From Mycolicibacterium celeriflavum (lineage in GTDB: Bacteria; Actinomycetota; Actinomycetes; Mycobacteriales; Mycobacteriaceae): a DNA stretch of 64,000 bases. The translations under genes and the position numbers were made by a program. Every line of letters starts with the position of its first letter. Positions within the stretch are counted from its first letter, which is position 1. The notes under the pieces were generated by a model, which worked only from the letters and a program-made list of their open reading frames with translations, had not been told where the DNA came from and did not search any database. The stretch covers positions 3,968,001 through 4,032,000 of the forward strand of contig NZ_AP022591.1 in assembly GCF_010731795.1 (NCBI RefSeq), given 5' to 3'. Of this stretch, positions 41,700 to 49,846 are shown piece by piece.

Positions 41700-43979
41700 A
41701 TGACCACACAAGCCACCTACCGGCCCTTCACCGCCACCATCCTCGGTGCGCCGCGCATCGGGCCGAACCGGGAACTCAAACGCGCCGTCGAGAAGTACTG
41801 GGCGGGCGGTATCGACCGCACCGAACTCGAGGCCGTGGCCGCGAACCTGCGCCGCGGTACGTGGGAGGCGCTCACATCGGCCGGCCTGGACTCCGTTCCG
41901 GTGAACACCTTTTCGTACTACGACCATGTGCTCGACACCGCCATGATGGTCGACGCACTGCCGCCGCGGGTCGCCGATGTGCCCGACGAAGTGGATCGCT
42001 ACTTCGCGGCCGCGCGAGGCAACGACGACATCGCGCCACTGGAGATGACCAAGTGGTTCGACACCAACTACCACTACCTCGTACCCGAACTCGGCGCGCA
42101 GACCAGGTTCGCGCTGAACCCGGCCAAAATTCTGGGTGAACTCGAAGAGGCTCGTGCGCAGGGTGTTCCGGCGCGTCCGGTGGTCGTCGGGCCGGTCACC
42201 TTCCTCGCGTTGAGCAAGGCGGTCGACGGAGGAAGTGCGCCGCTCGAGCGCCTCGGCGAACTTCTGGACGTGTACGGCGAATTGTTGCAACTGCTCGCCG
42301 ACCGGGGCGTGGAGTGGGTGCAGCTCGACGAGCCGGTGCTGGTCACCGACATCGTCGACAACGCAGGCGAACTCGCCGAGCGGGCGTATCAGTTCCTCGG
42401 TGGGCTGGCGAAGCGTCCGGCGATCTTCGTGGCCACCTACTTCGGCGAGCTCACCGATGCGCTGCCCGCGCTGGCGCGCACGCCGGTCGAGGCCATCGGC
42501 GTTGACCTGGTCGCCGGCAGTGGGTCATCGGTCGCCGCGGTACCTGAGCTCGCGGACAAGTTGCTGGTCGCCGGTATCGTCGACGGGCGTAACGTCTGGC
42601 GCACGGACCTCGAGGCCGCGCTCGGGACACTGACAACGCTGCTGGGCGCTACCGGCCACGTCGCGGTGTCGACGTCGTGCTCGACACTGCACGTGCCGTA
42701 CTCCCTCGACGCCGAGCCGGACGTCGATGCCGCGCTGCGCAGTTGGCTGGCATTCGGATTCGAGAAGGTTGCCGAAGTGGTGACACTCGCCCGAGGCTTG
42801 AGGGAGGGACGCGACGCGATTTCCGGTGAGGTCGCGGCGTCTAACGCGGCCGTAGAGGCGCGGCGCGTGGATCCGCGGTTGAACAACGGCCAGGTCCGGT
42901 CGCGGATTTCGTCGATCGTGGCGTCCAGGGCGCAGCGCGGGCCTGCGGACAAGCGTCGCGCGGCGCAGCAGGACCGGCTGAAGCTGCCTCTGCTTCCGAC
43001 CACGACGATCGGCTCCTACCCGCAGACCTCGGCCATCCGGGTGGCGCGTGCGGACCTGCGCGCCGGCACCATCGACTTCGCGGAGTACGAGCGTCGGATG
43101 AAGGCCGAGATCGCCGACGTCATCAGGTTGCAGGAGGAACTCGGTCTCGACGTGCTCGTTCACGGTGAGCCCGAACGCAACGACATGGTGCAGTACTTCG
43201 CCGAACAACTCGACGGGTTCTTCGCGACGCAGAACGGCTGGGTGCAGTCCTACGGCAGCCGGTGCGTGCGCCCGCCGATTCTGTACGGCGACGTGGCACG
43301 GCCCAAGCCGATGACCGTGGAATGGATCACCTATGCGCAGTCGCTCACCGAAAAGCCGGTGAAGGGCATGCTCACCGGCCCGGTCACCATCCTCGCCTGG
43401 TCGTTCGTGCGTGACGACCAGCCGCTGGCCGACACGGCCGCCCAAGTCGCACTGGCGATCCGGGACGAGACGGTCGACCTGCAGGCGGCCGATATTGCGA
43501 TCATCCAGGTCGACGAGCCGGCCTTGCGTGAGCTGTTGCCGTTGCGCGCCAAGGACAAAGACGACTATCTACGCTGGGCGGTCGACGCCTTCCGGTTGGC
43601 GACCTCGGGTGTGGCGGACTCGACGCAGATTCACACCCACCTGTGCTACTCGGAGTTCGGTGAGGTCATCGGCGCGATCGCGGACCTCGACGCCGACGTG
43701 ACGTCGATCGAGGCGGCGCGCTCGCACATGGAGGTGCTGGCAGACCTGAACGCGGCTGGGTTCTCCAACAGCGTCGGACCCGGGGTGTACGACATCCATT
43801 CGCCCCGCATCCCGGGTGTCGAGGAGATGGCGACAGCGTTGCGCGAAGCCTTGGACTCGGTTCCCGCCGAACGCCTTTGGGTCAACCCGGACTGTGGCCT
43901 CAAGACCCGCAGGGTCGACGAGGTGGTTGCGTCGCTGCGTAACCTCGTTGCTGCGGCGAACGAGGTCCGCGCCGGTTAG
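41700..43979 (+). CDS. metE: Cobalamin-independent methionine synthase MetE
   Basis: 759 residues that transfer a methyl group from 5-methyltetrahydropteroyl-triglutamate to homocysteine. Two related barrels are present; the C-terminal one holds the zinc ligands in HTHLCYSEFGE (His, Cys) and WVNPDCGLKTR (Cys). The sequence closely follows M. tuberculosis MetE. ATG at 41700 (MTTQATYRPFTATILGAPR) was chosen over an ATG 33 bp upstream by that comparison. It is controlled by the upstream cobalamin riboswitch. Its stop overlaps the stop of the convergent gene. Confidence 0.96.
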   Translation: MTTQATYRPFTATILGAPRIGPNRELKRAVEKYWAGGIDRTELEAVAANLRRGTWEALTSAGLDSVPVNTFSYYDHVLDTAMMVDALPPRVADVPDEVDRYFAAARGNDDIAPLEMTKWFDTNYHYLVPELGAQTRFALNPAKILGELEEARAQGVPARPVVVGPVTFLALSKAVDGGSAPLERLGELLDVYGELLQLLADRGVEWVQLDEPVLVTDIVDNAGELAERAYQFLGGLAKRPAIFVATYFGELTDALPALARTPVEAIGVDLVAGSGSSVAAVPELADKLLVAGIVDGRNVWRTDLEAALGTLTTLLGATGHVAVSTSCSTLHVPYSLDAEPDVDAALRSWLAFGFEKVAEVVTLARGLREGRDAISGEVAASNAAVEARRVDPRLNNGQVRSRISSIVASRAQRGPADKRRAAQQDRLKLPLLPTTTIGSYPQTSAIRVARADLRAGTIDFAEYERRMKAEIADVIRLQEELGLDVLVHGEPERNDMVQYFAEQLDGFFATQNGWVQSYGSRCVRPPILYGDVARPKPMTVEWITYAQSLTEKPVKGMLTGPVTILAWSFVRDDQPLADTAAQVALAIRDETVDLQAADIAIIQVDEPALRELLPLRAKDKDDYLRWAVDAFRLATSGVADSTQIHTHLCYSEFGEVIGAIADLDADVTSIEAARSHMEVLADLNAAGFSNSVGPGVYDIHSPRIPGVEEMATALREALDSVPAERLWVNPDCGLKTRRVDEVVASLRNLVAAANEVRAG

Positions 43980-44392
43980 AACGGACTGCTGTTCTGCTGC
44001 CAGCGCGCCTCTTCCGGACGGGGACCGAAGCGGCGGGCGTAGTCTTCGTGTATCCGCGCGTCCTTGCGGCGCTTGATCTCGTCGACGAGGTTCGGGTCCA
44101 GTCCGTGCTGCGCCAGGCGGTGCCGGCGCCAGATCTTGTTGAGCGCCAATGCCATCAGGATCGCCCAGATGTAGATCGGCACGGTCATTTCCAGATGCAC
44201 GTACAGCGACGCAGGAAGTAGCCAGAGCGGCGCGAGGATCACCAACGGAGGTATCGCCATCCGGACCATGTGGCGGCGGAGGGCGCCCGGTCCAGCCAGG
44301 TCGCGTGCCACCCACTCGCGCATGGAGTCGGGTAGGCGGCGTCCATACGAATAGGTGACGTATTGGACGATGCCGGGGCGGGTCTGCGCCAT
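43976..44392 (-). CDS. DUF5313-like membrane protein
   Basis: 138 residues with two adjacent transmembrane helices (about 44-65 and 70-90) between an amphipathic N-terminus (RPGIVQYVTYSYGRRLP) and a basic C-terminal tail. The YSYGRRLPDSMREWV block is typical of this actinobacterial family. Function unknown. It lies 17 bp after the MarR gene in the same direction and may be its regulatory target. Confidence 0.78.
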   Translation of the reverse strand: MAQTRPGIVQYVTYSYGRRLPDSMREWVARDLAGPGALRRHMVRMAIPPLVILAPLWLLPASLYVHLEMTVPIYIWAILMALALNKIWRRHRLAQHGLDPNLVDEIKRRKDARIHEDYARRFGPRPEEARWQQNSSPF

Positions 44393-44409
44393 GGTTTCTC
44401 CTCGGTTGG

Positions 44410-44910
44410 TCAGTCGGCTAGCGCGCCCGCAGCGAGGGCGGCGGTGTTCACGCGGGTCAGCACGTCACGAAGGTGTTCAAGCTCGTCGAGGTCGACGCCC
44501 AGGCGCTCGACGACCGCAGGCGGGATCTTCAGCGCGCGTCGCCGTAACCGCACACCCTCCTCGGTGAGTCGCACGTCGGTGGCCCGCTCGTCGACGGCGC
44601 TGCGCGATCGGGTGATCAGGCCGAGCGACTCGAGTCGTTTGAGCATCGGCGACAGTGTCGCCGAGTCCAGCTGCAGCGCGCGGGCGATGTCCTTGACCGA
44701 CAATGGTTTCGTCGGCGCCTCGCCGGTATCGCCGGACTTGTGGTGGTCCCACAACGCCAACATCACCAGGTACTGAGGGTGGGTGAGCCCGAGCGGTTCG
44801 AGCAGCGGACGGTAGACGGCCAGCACCGCCCGATGGGTGACCGCGAGCGCGAAGCACACCTGCTGTTCAAGCGCGAGGGGATCGACCTTGGACGGAGCCG
44901 ACGTGGTCAC
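44410..44910 (-). CDS. MarR-family transcriptional regulator
   Basis: 166 residues with a winged helix: TKPLSVKDIARALQLDSATLSPMLKRLESLG is the recognition region (quoted here as two parts, VKDIARALQLDS and LSPMLKRLES). LALAVTHRAVLAVYRPLLEPL forms the dimer helices. MarR proteins usually repress genes next to them and respond to small phenolic or oxidising compounds. The DNA just upstream (about 44927-44947) has an imperfect dyad TAGTTAGTGCCCTAGCAA that could be its operator. Confidence 0.85.
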   Translation of the reverse strand: MTTSAPSKVDPLALEQQVCFALAVTHRAVLAVYRPLLEPLGLTHPQYLVMLALWDHHKSGDTGEAPTKPLSVKDIARALQLDSATLSPMLKRLESLGLITRSRSAVDERATDVRLTEEGVRLRRRALKIPPAVVERLGVDLDELEHLRDVLTRVNTAALAAGALAD

Positions 44911-45000
44911 ATCTCCATGGTGGCCTAATAGTTAGTGCCCTAGCAATGTACTTCCGGTCACACGGGTTTCGTCCGAGGTGGAACGGGTGACCCTGCTCGC

Positions 45001-45156
45001 ATGTCAACGCCGAACGACCCCCCGGCCACCCCGAAGGACGCGACGAAGGTCACCGCGGAACAACGGGCTCTGCAGGAGGATCTGGACCACCGCAACGACG
45101 ACCCCGAGGCGCCCGGCGGCCATCAGGATCGCCACGACATCGCCGACGAGACCTGA
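45001..45156 (+). CDS. Small acidic hydrophilic protein, 51 aa
   Basis: ATG at 45001 to TGA at 45154-45156; starts MSTPNDPPATPKDATKVTAE and ends with several Asp/His (DRHDIADET). It is highly charged and probably disordered. It is divergent from marR and convergent with the rsbP-like gene, which ends 12 bp away. The composition looks like a genuine small mycobacterial protein rather than a shadow frame. No function is recognised. Confidence 0.5.
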   Translation: MSTPNDPPATPKDATKVTAEQRALQEDLDHRNDDPEAPGGHQDRHDIADET

Positions 45157-45167
45157 CGCCCAGGCGG

Positions 45168-46328
45168 CTAGCCGGTCGCCGGCACCCCGAGTGCGAGGAC
45201 CGCGACATCGTCCTTGACTCCGGCGCCGAAGCTGGTGAGAAGTTGCTGGATGGCACCGACGATGTGGTTCGCGGTGGTGGGCGCGCGGGACTTGACGAAG
45301 GCCAGAAGGGCACCGTCGTCGTCGTAGCGCTTACTGCCGACTCCTATGCTCGCCTCGGTCAGTCCGTCGGTGTAGAGCACCAGGGTGTCGCCCGGCGCCA
45401 AGTGGAGCTTGTGGGCGATGAAGCGCGGGTCATCGGTGATACCGACGGCCTGCCCTCCGGTGGTGTCGGCGTAGTAGGCCGACCCGTCGGCACCGAGCAG
45501 CAGTGGTGGCGGGTGACCACCGCTGGCCAACTCGACGTCGAACCCGTCACCGCGCATGGTGATGTTTCCGTCGATCACGGTGCACAGGCGGTTCGCAGCG
45601 ATGTCGCCTTCCCGCATGAGAACCGAATTGAGGACGTGCAGTGCCTTCACCGGGTCGTGATCGGCGACAGAGGCCGAGCGAAGCACGTACCGCGTGAGGC
45701 CGGCAACGACTGCGGCCTTGACTCCTTTACCCGCGACGTCGCCGAAGAAGAAGCCCCACATGGAACGTGTCAGCGGGAAGAGATCGTAGAAGTCGCCGCC
45801 CACGTCGTCATCCGAGTCGGTGTGGTAGTAGGCAGCGGCGTGCAACCCCGCGGGCGGCTCGAGATGCGGCGGAAGCAGTGAGCGGCGCAGAGTTTCGGCA
45901 AAGGCCTGCACCCGGCGGCGCTCGCTCTCGGCCTTCTCTCGCTGCGCGAGTAGCTCGCGTTCGTAGGATCGACGGTCCGTGGCGTCGATGGCGGTCAGCC
46001 GCAGCAGTTCCGGATTTCCGTCGCCGTCGAACTTCAGGTTCGCGGTGAGGAACATCGGCAGCCTGGTCCCGTCGGCGGCCACGAGGTCCACGGTCACGCC
46101 ATCGAGCTTCCCGCTCATCCGCAGCAGCGGGCGGAAGTGGGTGTCGAAGTGTATGCGTCCGCCGATGGTCAACAAGTCGGTGATCTGCTTGCCGTGCAGA
46201 CCATTACGCTCATATCCCAACCATGCGGTCAGCGTCGAATTGGCGCGGATGATGCGACCGCCCGGGTCGGCGATCAGGTGGCCGCAGGGCGCGTTGTCCC
46301 AGTGGTCTTCGAGGTCCACTTCGGTCAT
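45168..46328 (-). CDS. PAS-domain PP2C/SpoIIE phosphatase (RsbP-like)
   Basis: 386 residues: an N-terminal PAS domain (about 8-125, with NAPCGHLIADPGGRIIRANS), a coiled-coil linker (about 120-150) and a SpoIIE-type PP2C domain. The metal-binding aspartates are visible in DDVGGDFYDLF, FFFGDVAGKGVKAA, VLYTDGLTEA and GVKDDVAVLAL. In B. subtilis RsbP has this layout (403 residues) and dephosphorylates the anti-anti-sigma factor RsbV on energy stress, when activated by RsbQ. The gene directly upstream encodes an RsbQ-like hydrolase. Confidence 0.88.
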   Translation of the reverse strand: MTEVDLEDHWDNAPCGHLIADPGGRIIRANSTLTAWLGYERNGLHGKQITDLLTIGGRIHFDTHFRPLLRMSGKLDGVTVDLVAADGTRLPMFLTANLKFDGDGNPELLRLTAIDATDRRSYERELLAQREKAESERRRVQAFAETLRRSLLPPHLEPPAGLHAAAYYHTDSDDDVGGDFYDLFPLTRSMWGFFFGDVAGKGVKAAVVAGLTRYVLRSASVADHDPVKALHVLNSVLMREGDIAANRLCTVIDGNITMRGDGFDVELASGGHPPPLLLGADGSAYYADTTGGQAVGITDDPRFIAHKLHLAPGDTLVLYTDGLTEASIGVGSKRYDDDGALLAFVKSRAPTTANHIVGAIQQLLTSFGAGVKDDVAVLALGVPATG

Positions 46329-47125
46329 GTCGGTCGAGCGAAGTCGGCGATTGCCTCGGCCGTGGCGTCCGGGTTACTGACGTGTGGGCAGTGTCCGGTG
46401 GCGTCCAACGTGATCAGTCGACTGCCGGCGACGTGCCGGTGCACATAGGCACCGACCGCCCGCGGCGCGATGACGTCCTGCGTGCAGTCCAGGATCAGCG
46501 TGGGCACCGCGACCCGCGGGAGGTCGGCGCGGTTGTCGGAAAGGAAGGTGGCGCGGGCGAACACACGCGCACAGTCGGGGTCGGTTCGGCAGAAGGACGC
46601 CGTGAGCTCCTCGCCGAGCTCGGGCCGTTCCGGGTTCCCCATGATCGCCGGAGCCATGGCACGCGACCAACCCAGATAGTTGAGTTCCAGAGATTCGAGG
46701 AGCTCGTCGATGTCGGCCCTGGAGAAGCCGCCCTGGTACTCGTCATCGTCGATGTAGCGGGGCGAGGGCGTGATCATCACGAGTTTGGCGAATCGGGTCG
46801 GCTCCTTGATCACCGCCAGAGCGCCGATCATCGCCGCCACCGAGTGGCCGACGAACACCACGTTGCTCAGGTCGAGTTCGCGCACGATGTCAACGATGTC
46901 GTCGGCGTAGCCGTCCAGCGACGAGTACTTGGCATCGCTCCACGCCTTCGGATCCGACGCCCCCGAGCCGACATGGTCCATCAGCACGATTTCGAATTCT
47001 GCCTCCAGCCTGTCGACAATGAGCCGCCACAAATTCTGATCGCAGCCGAAACCGTGAGCCAGCAGCAGCGTCGGGCCGCCTTGCCGGCCCACGATCTTGA
47101 CGTTGTTGCGGCTCCGCACATCCAT
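46325..47125 (-). CDS. RsbQ-like alpha/beta hydrolase
   Basis: 266 residues beginning DVRSRNNVKIVG, with HGFGCDQNLW, nucleophile Ser95 in GHSVAAM, Asp217 in DCTQDVIAP and His245 in TGHCPH. B. subtilis RsbQ has Ser96, Asp219 and His247 and the same start region. RsbQ binds and turns over a small hydrophobic compound and is required to activate RsbP. Its stop overlaps the start of the PAS-PP2C gene by 4 bp, the same order as rsbQ-rsbP. Confidence 0.88.
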   Translation of the reverse strand: MDVRSRNNVKIVGRQGGPTLLLAHGFGCDQNLWRLIVDRLEAEFEIVLMDHVGSGASDPKAWSDAKYSSLDGYADDIVDIVRELDLSNVVFVGHSVAAMIGALAVIKEPTRFAKLVMITPSPRYIDDDEYQGGFSRADIDELLESLELNYLGWSRAMAPAIMGNPERPELGEELTASFCRTDPDCARVFARATFLSDNRADLPRVAVPTLILDCTQDVIAPRAVGAYVHRHVAGSRLITLDATGHCPHVSNPDATAEAIADFARPT

Positions 47126-47150
47126 GTCCAGCAGCTTAGGATCCCGGGGG

Positions 47151-47897
47151 CTAGAGAACGACCACCCAGACGGCCACGTAGTGGCAGGCCGCCGCGGCCG
47201 CGGTGAAGGCGTGGAAGAACTCGTGATAGCCGAAGGTGTGCGGCCACGGATTGGGCCAGCCCATTCCGTAGAAGACGGCGCCGATGTTGTAGAGCACGCC
47301 GCCGGCCAGCAGTAGCAGCACCACCGTGAGGCCGGCGTGGTTCAGCAGTGTTTCTGTGTACAGCACGGCGGTCCAGCCGAGCAGCAGATACAGCGAGACT
47401 CCCAGCCACCGAGGCGCCGACGGCCAGAGCAACTTCATCGCGACACCTGCGGCTGCGGCTGCGCACACCACAGTCAGGACGCGGGTTCCGGCGTCCGACG
47501 GCATGGCCAACAGCGCGATCGGGGTGTAGCTGGCGGCGATGAAAACGAAGATCAGCGAGTGGTCGGCACGTTTCATCCACAGTTCGGTGGTGGGCCGCCA
47601 GTGCACCCGGTGGTAGGTCGCGCTGACGCTGAACATCGCGACGATGGCGGCGCTGTAGGCCAATGTCGCCCAACCGGCTATCGGGGACCCGGCGGTCCAA
47701 GCGACGTACACCAGCGTCGCTCCCGCCACGACGGCGCCGACGGCGGAGCACAAGTGGATCAGGCCGCGTGCGCGGGGCTTACCGATCAGATCCGAGACGG
47801 CGTCTGCAAGCGCGTGCGGCAGGTCGTCTGCGCCGGACTCGGTGCCGGAGGACGCGACGGAGTCAGGGCCGGCCGACTCCAAGGTCACGTCCGACAC
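47151..47897 (-). CDS. Hemolysin III family (PAQR-like) membrane protein
   Basis: 248 residues with seven hydrophobic helices and the family's zinc-site motifs: SATYHRVHW in helix 2, the Asp of ADHSLIF and the His pair of YHEFFHAF in helix 7. Related proteins (TrhA) influence membrane fluidity or energy homeostasis. The first ~35 residues are acidic and cytoplasmic. M. tuberculosis Rv1085c is the probable counterpart. It lies 25 bp upstream of the RsbQ-like gene in the same direction. Confidence 0.88.
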   Translation of the reverse strand: MSDVTLESAGPDSVASSGTESGADDLPHALADAVSDLIGKPRARGLIHLCSAVGAVVAGATLVYVAWTAGSPIAGWATLAYSAAIVAMFSVSATYHRVHWRPTTELWMKRADHSLIFVFIAASYTPIALLAMPSDAGTRVLTVVCAAAAAGVAMKLLWPSAPRWLGVSLYLLLGWTAVLYTETLLNHAGLTVVLLLLAGGVLYNIGAVFYGMGWPNPWPHTFGYHEFFHAFTAAAAACHYVAVWVVVL

Positions 47898-48033
47898 GTC
47901 AACGATCCGAGGTTGTTCAGGACATCTCCTGCGTCGACGGAAGCCATACCGGTCGAGGCAGGGTATCGCGCTTCGGGGCGATCGCGGGCGCTGCCCCGGC
48001 CGTGGCGCGATGTAGCTCGACTTGGGCCCATCG

Positions 48034-48039
48034 TAGAAT
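48034..48039 (+). promoter_or_regulatory. Candidate -10 box of tRNA-Thr
   Basis: TAGAAT lies 20 bp before the tRNA 5' end. No convincing -35 hexamer is seen at the usual 17-bp distance. Confidence 0.4.
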
Positions 48040-48059
48040 GGTCGCGGCTCATCGAGCTG

Positions 48060-48132
48060 GCCGCGTTAGCTCAGTTGGTAGAGCGTCGCTCTTGTAAAGC
48101 GGATGTCGAGAGTTCGAGTCTCTCACGCGGCT
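48060..48132 (+). tRNA. tRNA-Thr (anticodon TGT)
   Basis: A full cloverleaf can be drawn: acceptor GCCGCGT pairs with ACGCGGC, D stem GCTC/GAGC, anticodon stem TCGCT/AGCGG (one G-T pair), loop CTTGTAA with anticodon TGT at 48093-48095, and T stem GAGAG/CTCTC with loop TTCGAGT. Length 73 with discriminator base T; CCA is not encoded. It reads ACA threonine codons. Confidence 0.95.
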
Positions 48133-48166
48133 CCGTTGTGTCGGTCCCGGCGGCTAACGTCATGTT

Positions 48167-48574
48167 GTGTCGATGACCTGCCTCGGGTGCGGCCTCCGTC
48201 TCGAAGGTCGTCGACGAAAAGTGTTCTGCTCCAACGCATGCCAACAGTTGCACCGGCGGCGAGTGCTCCTGGATGCCTGGCTCCAGACGGGAATGTGTGG
48301 CCGCACGTCATACCAAGGCAACTACGTTCGGGACTACCTCTATGAGCAGCAGGGTGGCTGCTGCGCAGTCTGCGGAATCGCAAGCGAGTGGAACGGCATG
48401 ACCCTGGCGTTGATCATCGACCACATCAATGGGGACGCCACCAACAACCGTCGTGACAATTTGCGGCTCGTCTGTCCCAACTGTGATAGCCAGCTGCCGA
48501 CGTATAAGGCCAGAAATCGCGGCAGCGGCCGCCATTACCGGCGACAACGGTATGCCGACGGCCAGTCGTACTGA
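48167..48574 (+). CDS. HNH endonuclease-like protein with N-terminal zinc finger
   Basis: 135 residues. N-terminal CLGCGLRLEG...FCSNACQQ forms a zinc finger of the kind seen in phage and homing HNH proteins. The HNH module follows: CCAVCG ... IDHINGDATNN ... NLRLVCPNC, with IDHINGD holding the catalytic His. GTG at 48167 or ATG at 48173 may be the start. The gene begins 35 bp after tRNA-Thr and its stop lies in a partial tRNA of the opposite strand. By eye its GC content (about 58% in a sampled line) is below that of its neighbours. Acquisition by transfer is likely. Confidence 0.82.
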   Translation: MSMTCLGCGLRLEGRRRKVFCSNACQQLHRRRVLLDAWLQTGMCGRTSYQGNYVRDYLYEQQGGCCAVCGIASEWNGMTLALIIDHINGDATNNRRDNLRLVCPNCDSQLPTYKARNRGSGRHYRRQRYADGQSY

Positions 48575-48604
48575 CGCGGTGCTCTACCACTGAGCTAAGG
48601 AGGC
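48572..48604 (-). pseudogene. 5'-half tRNA fragment next to the HNH gene
   Basis: Read on the minus strand this starts with GCCTCCTTAGCTCAGTGGTA then GAGCACCGC: a 7-nt acceptor arm, TA, a paired D stem (GCTC/GAGC) with AGTGGTA loop, and the first bases of an anticodon stem. The remaining 40-odd bases of a tRNA are missing; the HNH coding end follows instead. The identity of the parent tRNA cannot be stated because the anticodon is lost. Confidence 0.7.
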
Positions 48605-48653
48605 CTGCGGGCCCTGAGTTTATCCGGTAGCGCGTTCGGGGAACCCGCTGCCC

Positions 48654-48980
48654 GTGAGTGTCAAGGACGATCTCCTGAGCGACTTCCCGCACGTCTATCC
48701 GGGGCTGACCCGGCCGCAGGTGGAGCGGCTGCTCACGCTCCTCGACGAGAGCGCGAGCACCGGAGGCGGGCTGGGCCTCAGTGTCGCGACTGCCATCAGG
48801 CCGTTGGCGCCGGACATCGCCGCCCGCATCGAGTCCTACGGCAAGGCCGACGTCGATGAATACGTACGCATCCTGCGCGGCGCCGCGGTGCTGCTACTCC
48901 AGCGGTGGCAGCCCGAAAATCAGCCTCCGAACCCGGAAAGCGTCGCAGCCGCGGTCGAAACCATCGAAGCCGACGCCTGA
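48654..48980 (+). CDS. Conserved hypothetical protein, 108 aa
   Basis: Starts at GTG 48654 (VSVKDDLLSDFPHVYPGLTR) and is mostly helical by composition, without cysteines, signal peptide or membrane segment. No family is recognised. It faces the repeat protein gene, with only 2 bp between the two stops. The coding bias is normal for this genome. Confidence 0.6.
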   Translation: MSVKDDLLSDFPHVYPGLTRPQVERLLTLLDESASTGGGLGLSVATAIRPLAPDIAARIESYGKADVDEYVRILRGAAVLLLQRWQPENQPPNPESVAAAVETIEADA

Positions 48981-48982
48981 CG

Positions 48983-49807
48983 TCATTCCTCGACGTCGAT
49001 GACGCGCTGTGAGGTCACCGTTCGTGACGACGTTCGGGCGCGCGGCCGCCGGCCCGGCAACGGGATCCGGTCGGCGATGTTGCTCAGCGGGTTCACCACC
49101 TGGCTGAGGGTGACGACGGCGTCGTGCAGCGCGTCGATCGTCGGCGCCAGCGCCTCCAGGCCCGGGGCCAGCCGGTTCAGGGTGTCGGCGACGTCGGCGA
49201 GTTTGAGCAGCGGTCCGTCCGGATCGGTCAGGGTGTCCAGCAGACCATCCTCGGCCAGTAAGCGGTCGGCCACGCCGTCCTCGCGCAGCACCCGCTCGAC
49301 CAGTCCGTCGTTGGCCAGCAGCTGGTCGGCCAGCCCGCCCGGCGCGATCACTCGCGACAATGCGCCGTCGTCGGTGGTCATCCGGTCCACCAGTCCGCCC
49401 TCGGCCATCACCTGATCCACCAGCCCACCAGGTGCGACCGCTCGCGCCACCGCGCCGTTCTCGGCGGTCAACCGGTCCAGCAACCCGCCCTCGGTGGTCA
49501 GCTGATCGACCAGGCCGCCAGGGCGCAGCAGCCGGTCCAGTGGGCCGTTCGGCGCCAGCGCACGTCCCAGCGGGGCGTCGTCGTCCATCAGCCTGGCCAG
49601 CCGGTTCGCCCGCTCCACGGCCTCGTCGAGACCCAGCATGTGCGCGAACGAGGCCGAGCCGTTCCTGGTCGCCGTGTTCGCGTCGCCAAGCGTTTTCTGC
49701 GCCAGGCCCAACGCCCCGTTGGCCATGGAGAGCCCGGCGTCGGCGACGGCCAGCCCCACCTTGACGGGCGCAACGGCCAGGTCCGTGAGGGCTTTGCCGT
49801 AGTTCAT
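48983..49807 (-). CDS. Decapeptide-repeat protein, 274 aa
   Basis: Three parts are seen: an N-terminal helical region with small residues (1-74), thirteen back-to-back ten-residue units (75-204) of the form x-x-x-G-L-x-D-R-L-x, and a helical C-terminal part ending in a basic tail. Examples of units are RPGGLVDQLT, TEGGLLDRLT, APGGLVDQVM and REDGVADRLL. No signal peptide or clear transmembrane segment is present. Function unknown; regular repeats with a hydrophobic face could make a solenoid or bind membranes or polymer surfaces, as in granule-associated proteins. Confidence 0.75.
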   Translation of the reverse strand: MNYGKALTDLAVAPVKVGLAVADAGLSMANGALGLAQKTLGDANTATRNGSASFAHMLGLDEAVERANRLARLMDDDAPLGRALAPNGPLDRLLRPGGLVDQLTTEGGLLDRLTAENGAVARAVAPGGLVDQVMAEGGLVDRMTTDDGALSRVIAPGGLADQLLANDGLVERVLREDGVADRLLAEDGLLDTLTDPDGPLLKLADVADTLNRLAPGLEALAPTIDALHDAVVTLSQVVNPLSNIADRIPLPGRRPRARTSSRTVTSQRVIDVEE

Positions 49808-49846
49808 CGCCTCAGTCTATGGACAGCGCAAGGCCGGCGTGGCGTC

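Noticed and set aside
44927..44947. MarR operator TAGTTAGTGCCCTAGCAA as a separate feature
   Set aside because: The dyad is imperfect (about 6 of 9 positions), so it is only mentioned with the regulator gene.
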